NCBI GenBank assembly: GCA_030679635.1
Contig: JAUXSZ010000031.1
Coordinates: forward strand, 1 to 5,356
Reading direction: 5' to 3'
DNA: 5,356 nt
Source: Sulfuricurvum sp.
GTDB taxonomy: Bacteria > Campylobacterota > Campylobacteria > Campylobacterales > Sulfurimonadaceae
Under the pieces are notes generated by a model that had not been told where the DNA came from, searched no databases, and saw nothing but the letters and a program-made list of their open reading frames with translations. Positions 1-5,356 of the stretch are shown here, one piece after another (position 1 is the stretch's first letter; each line of letters starts with the position of its first letter). Position numbers and translations under genes: made by a program.

Positions 1-370
1 CTCCCATCCCAGTTGCGACTCCTTTACCTCCCTCGAACCACAAATAGGGGCTGAAGCAGTGACCGATGACGGCGAGGACGGCCACAAGCCACACAACCGA
101 ATCGCTCATACCGACATATTTGGCGGCCAATACAATGGCAATCCCTTTGAGGGCATCGAGGGCGAGCGTTGCGGCACCCAGTTTTTTGGCTAAAGAGGGA
201 TTGGTCTCTTTGACCACACGCAGTACGTTGGTAGCCCCGATACTTCCTGAACCGGACTCTTTGACATTGACTCCGGCAAATATTTTGGCGAGGATAAGAC
301 CAAAAGGGATACCGCCCAATGCGTAGGCGAGAAGGTAAAACTGTACGTTTTGGTTAAATAAAAATTCCAT
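1..370 (-). CDS. plsY: Glycerol-3-phosphate acyltransferase PlsY (partial, 3' end beyond window)
   Basis: This integral inner-membrane enzyme transfers an acyl group from acyl-phosphate to glycerol-3-phosphate, making lysophosphatidate, the first committed step of phospholipid synthesis in bacteria with the PlsX/PlsY route. The reading frame runs leftward from an ATG at 370-368 and gives 123 residues before the window edge, more than half of a typical PlsY of about 200 residues. Three family motifs are visible: GGIPFG (19-24) in the first membrane segment, the phosphate-binding loop SGSGSIGATNVLR (39-51), and GHCFSPYLWFEGGKGVATG (103-121) with the conserved GGKG. Hydrophobic stretches at about 10-31, 66-84 and 91-108 fit the membrane topology. 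A weak AAAGAG ribosome site lies 9 nt upstream of the ATG. The first motif has Gly where Ser is more usual (GSIPFG), probably neutral. The gene is divergent from nadA and shares its upstream region. Confidence 0.93.
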   Translation of the reverse strand, partial: MEFLFNQNVQFYLLAYALGGIPFGLILAKIFAGVNVKESGSGSIGATNVLRVVKETNPSLAKKLGAATLALDALKGIAIVLAAKYVGMSDSVVWLVAVLAVIGHCFSPYLWFEGGKGVATGMG

Positions 371-405
371 GACCAGTAACTCTTTATTAATAAATTTTGG
401 ATGCT

Positions 406-411
406 ATTATA
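406..411 (-). promoter_or_regulatory. Predicted sigma-70 -10 box for plsY
   Basis: On the minus strand, positions 411-406 read TATAAT. Transcription would start near 399 and give a leader of about 29 nt before the plsY ATG at 370. No clear -35 box is seen. The hexamer lies in the left arm of the inverted repeat at 399-434, mirroring the nadA -10 box in the right arm. Confidence 0.55.
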
Positions 412-421
412 TTTCAAAAGA

Positions 422-427
422 TATAAT
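422..427 (+). promoter_or_regulatory. Predicted sigma-70 -10 box for the nadA operon
   Basis: A perfect TATAAT lies 29 bp upstream of the nadA start, so transcription would begin around 433-435 and leave a leader of a little over 20 nt. No good -35 hexamer is visible at normal spacing; TTGGAT at 397-402 is a weak candidate with a long 19-bp spacer. Weak or absent -35 boxes are common for the main sigma factor in Campylobacterota. The core overlaps the oppositely directed promoter, so the two probably compete for RNA polymerase. Confidence 0.6.
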
Positions 428-445
428 AACATCCTAATGAGATTC

Positions 446-450
446 AAGGA
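446..450 (+). promoter_or_regulatory. Ribosome binding site that decides the nadA start
   Basis: AAGGA lies 6 nt before a TTG at 457 and 12 nt before the ATG at 463. The spacing favours TTG as the true start, which adds two residues (Met-Ser) to the ATG version. Confidence 0.65.
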
Positions 451-456
451 ACTATT

Positions 457-1455
457 TTGAGCATGACAACAGAAGAGTTAAAACAAAAAATTATTGATCT
501 AAAAAAACGGCTCAGTGTCACCGTTGTGGCCCATTTCTATCAGCGCGACGAAGTGTTTGAGATGGGAGACATTACGGGCGATTCGCTCGAACTTGCCAAA
601 CGGACGATGGCAGATCAGTCCGAATACATTGTATTTTGCGGTGTCGGGTTTATGGGGCAGAGTGTCAAAATTCTCAGCCCCGAAAAACGGGTGTTGATGC
701 CCAAAGTGGCGTGCTGTGCGATGGCGCGGATGATTGATAGCCTCTATTTCGATGAATCGATTTCCTATTTAGAAAAACATGGGATTAAAGCAGAAAACAT
801 TCTCCCCATTACCTACATAAACTCCAATGCCGATGTCAAAGCAAAAGTAGGCAAAATGGGGGGGATGGTGTGCACCAGTTCCAATGCCAAAATGATCATC
901 GAAAAAGCGCTGGGAGAGGGGAAAAAGATCCTCTTCGTCCCCGATCGCTGTCTGGGGCAGAATATTGCCAACATGATGGGACTCAAATCGTGCGTCATCG
1001 GCGATGAGACGGATCCCAACGATGCGGACATTATCTGTTATAACGGTTTTTGTGCCGTTCATCAGCTCTTCAGCGTCGATGATATCGAGTTTTACCGCAA
1101 CAAATATCCGGGGATACTGATCGCCGTACACCCGGAGTGTGATCCTGCCATCTGTGCAAAAGCCGATTTTGTCGGATCGACATCCCAGCTCATTAAATAC
1201 ATTACTGAACTTCCCGAAGATCAAAAAGTGGCCGTGGGAACGGAGTTTAATATGGTCAACCGTCTCCGCTCTAAAAATACCTATGTCCTCTCCTCGACGA
1301 AGCCTGAGTGTCCGACGATGAACGAGACAACGCTGGAAGATCTGTACTTGACCCTCAAATCGATCGAAGACGGCAATCCTATCAATGAGATTGAAGTGGA
1401 TGAAGAGACTGCCTACTGGGCGAGAATCGCTTTGGAGAGGATGATGGCATTATGA
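457..1455 (+). CDS. nadA: Quinolinate synthase NadA (iron-sulfur enzyme of NAD synthesis)
   Basis: NadA condenses iminoaspartate with dihydroxyacetone phosphate to give quinolinate, the precursor of the NAD pyridine ring, in the cytoplasm; it needs an oxygen-sensitive [4Fe-4S] cluster. The 332-residue product has the family signatures in order: AHFYQ (25-29), GDSLELA (41-47), FMGQSVKIL (65-73), ACCAMARMI (85-93), CTSSNA (139-144), PDRCLGQN (162-169), YNGFCAVH (195-202), HPEC (225-228), GSTSQ (240-244), GTEFNMVNRL (261-270) and CPTMNETTL (285-293). By position in these motifs the cluster ligands should be C87, C199 and C285. The distance between the first two (112 residues) is longer than in Thermotoga or E. 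coli NadA (about 87), owing to loops around 127-137 and 177-192, as in Helicobacter NadA. The start is taken as TTG because of the AAGGA site at 446-450; ATG at 463 is the alternative. The stop overlaps nadC by 4 bp. No nadB is in the window. Confidence 0.97.
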   Translation: MSMTTEELKQKIIDLKKRLSVTVVAHFYQRDEVFEMGDITGDSLELAKRTMADQSEYIVFCGVGFMGQSVKILSPEKRVLMPKVACCAMARMIDSLYFDESISYLEKHGIKAENILPITYINSNADVKAKVGKMGGMVCTSSNAKMIIEKALGEGKKILFVPDRCLGQNIANMMGLKSCVIGDETDPNDADIICYNGFCAVHQLFSVDDIEFYRNKYPGILIAVHPECDPAICAKADFVGSTSQLIKYITELPEDQKVAVGTEFNMVNRLRSKNTYVLSSTKPECPTMNETTLEDLYLTLKSIEDGNPINEIEVDEETAYWARIALERMMAL

Positions 1456-2267
1456 TAGAACAATTTATCCGTGATGTGTTGGCAGAGGATGTCGGACGTG
1501 GTGATCTGTATGCCAGAGTGAGTGCACCTGTTGCTGCGAGTGCCAAAATAATCGCCAAAAGCGACGGTGTATTTGCAGGAGAAGAGTATCTGCGTGTTTT
1601 GGCACATATAGAACAATTTGAAATAGTTTGGCATAAGCATGACGGCGAGCGATTTTCAAAAGGGGATGTTCTTTTGGATCTGCGTGGAGATTCACACACG
1701 CTCCTTCGGATAGAGAGGACCCTCCTTAATATCCTTTTACATGCCAGTTCCATCGCGACTTTGACGCGTCAGTATGTTGATCTGATCGCTCCGTATGGAA
1801 CAAAACTTCTCGATACGCGAAAAACGCGTCCGATGCTCCGTAATTTTGAAAAGTATGCAACCCGTATCGGGGGAGCGACCAATCATCGTATGGGGCTGGA
1901 TGATGCGCTAATGCTCAAAGATACCCATCTCAAAACGATTGATAATTTAGAACAGTTTATGGAGGAAGCACGAGCGAAAATCCCTTTTACTGCCAAAATC
2001 GAGATTGAAGCTGAGACAATAGAGATGGCAAAACGGGTAATGGCCGTGGGAGCGGACATCGTCATGTGTGATAATATGAGTCCAGAATCATTGCGTGAAG
2101 TTGTAGCGTACAAATGGGAACATTATCCTACCGTTTTGCTTGAAGCAAGCGGAAATATTTCACTCTCAACGATCGAAAATTACGCCAAAACTGGGGTGGA
2201 TGCGATCAGTACGGGTTCTCTTATCCATCAGGCAAATTGGATCGATTTATCAATGAAAATGGATTAA
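1452..2267 (+). CDS. nadC: Quinolinate phosphoribosyltransferase NadC (carboxylating)
   Basis: NadC converts quinolinate and PRPP to nicotinate mononucleotide, CO2 and pyrophosphate, the step directly after NadA. The 271-residue length is typical. The N-terminal part carries EDVGRGD (12-18) and the ERTLLN helix (88-93) followed by SSIATLT (99-105). The barrel part carries the phosphoribosyl/quinolinate site motifs DTRKTRP (121-127), EKYATRIGGATNHRMGL (133-149), KDTH (156-159), EIEAE (184-188), CDNMSPE (206-212), EASGNIS (231-237) and GVDAISTGSL (248-257). Small departures from the commonest consensus (TRP for TTP, KDTH for KDNH, CDN for LDN) leave the basic and acidic active-site residues in place. 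The ATG overlaps the nadA stop in an ATGA arrangement, with a GGAGAGG sequence at 1434-1440 inside nadA, so translation is probably coupled and the pathway partners are made together. Confidence 0.96.
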   Translation: MIEQFIRDVLAEDVGRGDLYARVSAPVAASAKIIAKSDGVFAGEEYLRVLAHIEQFEIVWHKHDGERFSKGDVLLDLRGDSHTLLRIERTLLNILLHASSIATLTRQYVDLIAPYGTKLLDTRKTRPMLRNFEKYATRIGGATNHRMGLDDALMLKDTHLKTIDNLEQFMEEARAKIPFTAKIEIEAETIEMAKRVMAVGADIVMCDNMSPESLREVVAYKWEHYPTVLLEASGNISLSTIENYAKTGVDAISTGSLIHQANWIDLSMKMD

Positions 2268-2272
2268 GGGAG
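2266..2272 (+). promoter_or_regulatory. Strong ribosome binding site for flhB
   Basis: AAGGGAG begins inside the TAA stop of nadC and ends 6 nt before the flhB ATG, a near-ideal spacing. It fills most of the 11-bp nadC-flhB gap and leaves no space for a separate terminator or full promoter there. Confidence 0.75.
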
Positions 2273-2278
2273 TAATTC

Positions 2279-3340
2279 ATGGCCGATGATATGGAGAAAA
2301 CCGAAGAACCTACGGCCAAGAAACTCGAAGATGCCAGAGAAGAGGGAAATGTTCCTAGAAGTCAGGATACATCGGCGGTTGTTGTTCTGGTCGTTGGGAT
2401 CTTGGCGTTATGGATGATGTTTTCGTTTATTGCGGAGCGTCTTTTGAATCTTACTCGTTATTACTTCTCGTTGATGAATCATCCGCTGGAGCAAAATAAC
2501 TTACTGGATATCGCTTTTGTAACCTTCAAAGAATTTTTAATCATGGCATTGCCTGTTACGATTATTATTGCCGTTGCGGGAGTCGCAGGGACGGTAGCTC
2601 AAATCGGGTTTAATTTTACGACCAAACCGCTGGCCCCCAATTTTTCGAAACTCGATCCGATAAGCGGATTGAAAAATCTCTTAAGTTTTCAAAAAGTAAT
2701 GGAAGCACTCAAAATTACGTTTAAATCATTGACGGCTTTGGGAATCGGATTTTTATTTTTTTGGTCGTTTATCCAAGAACTTCCGACGGTTGCCCTGTTT
2801 GGTTTGTGGGCGCAGATGGAGTGGTTTACGGAAAAAGTGATTATTCTAGCCGCTGTCATGCTGGTGATATTGTTTGTATTCGCGGTCTTAGATTTGGTTA
2901 TGACCCGTAAGCACTATTTTGATAAGCTCAAAATGTCAAAACAAGAGATTAAAGACGAGTATAAAAATATGGAAGGGGACCCCCATATTAAGGCAAAAAT
3001 TCGTCAGATTCAAATGCAAGCGGCACGAAAGCGGATGATGTCAGCGGTTCCCAGCGCGGATGTCATTATTACCAATCCAACCCACTACGCAGTCGCGATT
3101 AAGTACGATGAAACGAAACATAATGCTCCCGTAGTCGTGGCAAAAGGGGTCGATAACATAGCGATCCAGATCAAAAAAATTGCGCGGGAGAATGGGGTCC
3201 ATATCGTTCAAAACCCTCCGCTTGCCCGGACGTTGTATAAAGAGGTTGAGATTGATCATCCGATTCCGGATATGCTCTTTGCCGCGGTTGCGGAAGTATT
3301 GGCGTATGTCTATAAAATGGGTAAAAAGCGTAAGGGGTGA
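2279..3340 (+). CDS. flhB: Flagellar type III export switch protein FlhB
   Basis: FlhB is the inner-membrane component of the flagellar export gate that switches export from rod/hook to filament substrates. The product is 353 residues, normal for the family. The N-terminus has the signature TEEPTAKKLEDAREEGNVPRS (8-28), followed by hydrophobic segments at about 32-52, 86-110, 150-168 and 185-207, giving the usual four-helix membrane domain. The conserved cytoplasmic loop KPLAPNFSKLDPISGLKNL (116-134) lies between the second and third. The cytoplasmic domain after about 210 contains NPTH (266-269), where FlhB cleaves itself between Asn266 and Pro267, then HYAVAIKYD, APVVVAKG (283-290), NPPLARTLY (312-320) and IPDMLFAAVAEVLAYVY (329-345). 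The tail is very short and basic (KMGKKRKG), as in FlhB rather than longer injectisome variants. It is flanked by NAD and sensory genes, not by other flagellar genes. In Campylobacter and Helicobacter the export apparatus including FlhB also feeds into sigma-54 control of later flagellar genes; whether that holds here is inference. Confidence 0.97.
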   Translation: MADDMEKTEEPTAKKLEDAREEGNVPRSQDTSAVVVLVVGILALWMMFSFIAERLLNLTRYYFSLMNHPLEQNNLLDIAFVTFKEFLIMALPVTIIIAVAGVAGTVAQIGFNFTTKPLAPNFSKLDPISGLKNLLSFQKVMEALKITFKSLTALGIGFLFFWSFIQELPTVALFGLWAQMEWFTEKVIILAAVMLVILFVFAVLDLVMTRKHYFDKLKMSKQEIKDEYKNMEGDPHIKAKIRQIQMQAARKRMMSAVPSADVIITNPTHYAVAIKYDETKHNAPVVVAKGVDNIAIQIKKIARENGVHIVQNPPLARTLYKEVEIDHPIPDMLFAAVAEVLAYVYKMGKKRKG

Positions 3341-4473
3341 TGATGCTTCATCGTTTATTGGATATTTTTGGAAACAAGAAAGCGATAGGGACTGTTTTTT
3401 TGGCTATTGTGGTTTTATTAGGAGCTGCTTTTTGGTATCTAAAACAAGAGGTCACTTCGCAAACACTTGAACGGCTCAGCGACCAGCTCTCCCTTTCGCT
3501 CGATAATCAGCTCGATGAGGAACGTGCCACAGCATTGCGCTATGCGTTGATACTATCCCAAAATAAGGCACTGGCCGATTCCGTGGAAGAAGACGATGAG
3601 GAGAAAGGATTTGATCTTCTGTCAGAGGGGATGAATGCCATACAAATTAATACAAACGTATTGATACGGTCGCAGATTATTACTTCCGATTACATTATTT
3701 TTGCACGCAGTTGGGATAATTCGTATGCGGGAATGCCGTTGGATTTTCACCGGCCTGATTTACTCTATTTCCAAAATCATAAAAAGCCCCGATCCGCGAT
3801 TGAAGTAGGGCGTAAGGTTGGTATCAAAGCGACGGTTCCGATTTATTACCAACAGAATATGATTGGATTTGTGGAGGTAGTATCTTTCTTTGAATCGACG
3901 AAAGAATATTTTGACCGCTTGGGGATTGATCTTTATATTTTAATGGATGAGCGATTTTACGAAACGGCAGTTTTTATGCAGGGTAATCCTGCAATCGGTA
4001 AAAAGTATATTTTGGCCAATACTAAATATACGCAAAGCGATTTGAAATTGTTGGACGGGATCGATTTTGCTACGTTCAAACATACTCGAATCCTTTTTCA
4101 TCAGGGAAAATATTTGTTTTATCAACCGATGAAAAACGGGGAGGGGGAGACGATTGGAGCGTTTGTTTTTGCCCTTACTAAGAAACAGATAAACAATTAT
4201 GCCCGTTCGGATGAAGAGGGTATTTCATTTTTAATTCCTTTAAGCCGCAATCAGCTTTACGATATGATGGCCAAAGAATCATTGGGAAATGCCGTTTTTC
4301 AGACTACTTACGACAAAGAGCTTCTTTATCTGAAAGATGTTGTTCCGCCCGAAGACCGAGAGCTTTATTTGCAGGAAGCGAGAGAGAGGTTGAATGCCTA
4401 TTCGAAAGAAGAATTAATCGGTATTATGTTGGATTATAAGGTATCCAAAGAGGTAAAAGGGGAGATTAAATGA
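3340..4473 (+). CDS. Membrane-anchored Cache-like periplasmic sensor protein without output domain
   Basis: No gene name is assigned. The 377-residue product has a short basic N-terminus, one membrane segment (about 17-35, rich in V, L, I, A), a helical stretch with heptad-like Leu (about 40-75), then a mixed alpha/beta region that appears to be periplasmic. Within it, FARSWDNSYAGMPLDFHRPDL (121-141), EVGRKVGIKATVPIYY (155-170), MIGFVEVVSFFEST (174-187) and KYLFYQPMKNGEGETIGAF (257-275) match the style of Cache/PDC ligand-binding domains of Campylobacterota sensors (RSW motif, VPIY strand, IGFVEV strand); two Cache lobes are plausible. The last 90 or so residues are charged and helical. I see no second membrane helix, HAMP, kinase, MCP or GGDEF domain, so the body probably stays outside the membrane. 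The start is uncertain: GTG 3337, ATG 3340 (TGATG overlap with the flhB stop) or ATG 3343, with TAAGGGG at 3331-3337 as the ribosome site. It ends in a 4-bp overlap with the response regulator, which suggests it works with that system. Confidence 0.75.
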   Translation: MMLHRLLDIFGNKKAIGTVFLAIVVLLGAAFWYLKQEVTSQTLERLSDQLSLSLDNQLDEERATALRYALILSQNKALADSVEEDDEEKGFDLLSEGMNAIQINTNVLIRSQIITSDYIIFARSWDNSYAGMPLDFHRPDLLYFQNHKKPRSAIEVGRKVGIKATVPIYYQQNMIGFVEVVSFFESTKEYFDRLGIDLYILMDERFYETAVFMQGNPAIGKKYILANTKYTQSDLKLLDGIDFATFKHTRILFHQGKYLFYQPMKNGEGETIGAFVFALTKKQINNYARSDEEGISFLIPLSRNQLYDMMAKESLGNAVFQTTYDKELLYLKDVVPPEDRELYLQEARERLNAYSKEELIGIMLDYKVSKEVKGEIK

Positions 4474-5123
4474 AGGTGCTGCTGTTGGAAGACGAATACA
4501 TGTTGCGCGTCAGCATTACGGAGTTTTTGGAAGATATCGGATTTGAAGTTCAGGGTTTTTCAAATGGTACGAGTGCATTTGATGCGATCTATGAAACGCA
4601 GTTCGATCTTTATTTGCTCGATGTCAATGTTCCGGGAATGAACGGTTTTGATCTGTTGAGAACGTTGCGAAAAGAGGGGAATAAAACGCCGGCTATTTTT
4701 CTGACCTCCATGGTCAATGTGAATGATCTGCAAGAGGGGTATAAATCGGGGTGTTGCGACTATATCCGTAAGCCCTTCGATTTGACCGAGCTGCAGCTGC
4801 GGATTATACATGCCCTTAAAGAGCATTATCATGGCGGAGAAAATCTCCTCGACTTCGGAGAGGGGCTCATCTATGACACCGAAAAATTCACCCTCAGCCA
4901 TAACGATCATAACATCACTTTAAGTAAAACGGAAAAAGAGATATTCGGCGTGCTGCTCAAACATAAGAATCAGATCGTTTCGGTCGAAATGTTCCAAGAT
5001 GAGATATGGGGAGAGTACGTCGATCCTGCAAATATACGGGTGCAGATCAACAATTTACGTAAAAAGATTCCCATGGAGATTATCCAAAATCGGCGCGGGT
5101 TAGGGTACATCATTGAACGATAG
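4470..5123 (+). CDS. OmpR/PhoB-type two-component response regulator
   Basis: This is a cytoplasmic DNA-binding regulator of 217 residues. The receiver domain (about 1-118) has the acidic pair E7-D8, the phosphoacceptor D51 in LLDVNVPGMNG (49-59), T79 in FLTS and K101 in IRKPF (99-103). The winged-helix effector domain (about 128-217) has TLSKTEKEIFGVLL-like early helices (from about 150), the recognition helix region VDPANIRVQINNLRKKI (184-200) and the C-terminal hairpin NRRGLGYIIE (208-216). All phosphorylation-site residues are present, so it should be switchable. The segment before K101 reads GCCDYIRKPF, with Cys95-Cys96 where the common form is GADDY. It starts at an ATGA overlap with the Cache-protein stop and overlaps the following gene by 11 bp, so its kinase is very likely that next product. 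Its targets cannot be told from this window; FlgR, the flagellar regulator of this phylum, is an NtrC-type protein and is not the same kind. Confidence 0.93.
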   Translation: MKVLLLEDEYMLRVSITEFLEDIGFEVQGFSNGTSAFDAIYETQFDLYLLDVNVPGMNGFDLLRTLRKEGNKTPAIFLTSMVNVNDLQEGYKSGCCDYIRKPFDLTELQLRIIHALKEHYHGGENLLDFGEGLIYDTEKFTLSHNDHNITLSKTEKEIFGVLLKHKNQIVSVEMFQDEIWGEYVDPANIRVQINNLRKKIPMEIIQNRRGLGYIIER

Positions 5124-5356
5124 CCGCTACGCCCTAAAAAATGCTTTTTTGTATACGATGCTGGTTGCGGTGCTTTTGCTGGTACCGACGTACGTATACG
5201 TCGCTTATATGAAATACGTTCAAGAAGTCCAGCACGAATTTAAGCTCAAAGGGCAATCGCATCTGATTGTGCGTGCGATGGAAGATTTCGATCAGACAGA
5301 GAAAGTATCCTTCGAATATCCTCGTTTTCAAGCTTTGCAGGCGGGAGTATACGACG
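5113..5356 (+). CDS. Probable sensor histidine kinase, N-terminal part (cut by window edge)
   Basis: Only the first 81 codons are present. The frame opens after an in-frame TAG at 5101-5103. The only start that keeps the whole first membrane helix is TTG at 5113, preceded by TAGGG at 5101-5105 with 7 nt spacing; later candidates TTG 5149 and ATG 5158 would cut into the helix. The product begins MNDSRYALKNAF, has a single membrane segment at about 11-32 (LVAVLLLVPTYVYV core), then a charged helical stretch and the motif SFEYPRFQAL (66-75) near the edge. A short signal-anchor followed by a periplasmic region is the expected N-terminus of a sensor kinase. The assignment rests mainly on position, directly downstream of and overlapping an OmpR-type regulator; the catalytic domains lie outside the window, so another kind of membrane protein is possible. 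Confidence 0.62.
   Translation, partial: MNDSRYALKNAFLYTMLVAVLLLVPTYVYVAYMKYVQEVQHEFKLKGQSHLIVRAMEDFDQTEKVSFEYPRFQALQAGVYD

Larger units (their letters stand above)
399..434. repeat. 14-bp inverted repeat spanning the divergent promoters
   Basis: The left arm 399-412 (GGATGCTATTATAT) and right arm 421-434 (ATATAATAACATCC) are inverted copies matching at 13 of 14 positions, separated by 8 bp (413-420). The single mismatch pairs C404 with A429. The element sits in the middle of the plsY-nadA intergenic region, and each arm contains a TATAAT hexamer reading outward toward its own gene. The symmetry could simply be two similar promoter cores back to back, or it could be an operator for a dimeric regulator. 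It is unlikely to be a terminator, because both flanking genes are transcribed away from it. Confidence 0.75.

Noticed and set aside
66..326. Open frame of 86 codons on the plus strand opposite plsY
   Set aside because: It is antisense to plsY, has low-complexity Ala/Thr/Ser/Leu composition and no motif.
399..434. Inverted repeat as a bidirectional transcription terminator
   Set aside because: The flanking genes diverge, so no transcript from either would end here, and the T-rich tract typical of a terminator is missing after both arms.
190..447. Open frame of 85 codons on the minus strand overlapping the plsY start and intergenic region
   Set aside because: It is in a different frame from plsY, which has clear family motifs over the same bases. 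Its start lies in the AT-rich promoter region and its sequence has no recognisable features.
769..1224. Open frame of 151 codons on the minus strand inside nadA
   Set aside because: It lies wholly within a gene with full family motifs, shows no recognisable domain and reflects the codon pattern of nadA on the opposite strand.
1600..1614. TGGCAC sequence resembling the -24 element of a sigma-54 promoter that might serve flhB
   Set aside because: The -12 element expected five bases downstream is absent (GAAC instead of TTGC), and the site is deep inside nadC, far from flhB.
4560..4910. Open frame of 116 codons on the minus strand inside the response regulator gene
   Set aside because: It is fully covered by the receiver and linker region of a complete OmpR-type regulator, with no independent coding evidence.
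5136..5150. Run of A residues followed by a run of T residues resembling a terminator after the response regulator
   Set aside because: There is no GC-rich stem, only an A/T palindrome around TGC, and it lies inside the coding start of the next gene.

Overview
The window looks like chromosomal DNA from a free-living member of the Campylobacterota (formerly Epsilonproteobacteria), probably a Sulfurimonas/Sulfuricurvum-type organism. This is inferred from the Campylobacterota-style NadA (AHFYQ start, CCAMARMI cysteine motif, extra loops before the YNGFC motif), the Cache-type sensor protein and the moderate GC content. Species-level placement is not possible from the sequence alone.

Layout: positions 1-370 hold the 5' part of plsY (glycerol-3-phosphate acyltransferase, phospholipid synthesis) on the minus strand, cut off by the window edge. 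An 86-bp AT-rich divergent intergenic region (371-456) follows. It carries an almost perfect inverted repeat with a TATAAT box in each arm, one facing each way, and probably forms a back-to-back promoter pair. From 457 to the right edge everything is on the plus strand and packed without real gaps: nadA, nadC (4-bp overlap), flhB (11-bp gap), a membrane-anchored Cache-like sensor protein (start/stop overlap), an OmpR-type response regulator (4-bp overlap), and the first 81 codons of a membrane protein that is most likely the cognate histidine kinase (11-bp overlap).

Functionally, NadA and NadC catalyse consecutive steps of de novo NAD synthesis (to quinolinate, then to nicotinate mononucleotide). 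FlhB is the substrate-specificity switch of the flagellar type III export apparatus. The last three genes look like a sensory module: a periplasmic ligand-binding protein with no visible output domain, a DNA-binding regulator, and a probable kinase. The spacing suggests one transcription unit, or at least translational coupling, across three unrelated functions. The most interesting points are the stand-alone Cache protein as a possible accessory sensor for the two-component system, and the symmetric divergent promoter. No RNA genes, mobile elements, CRISPR arrays or convincing terminators were seen.
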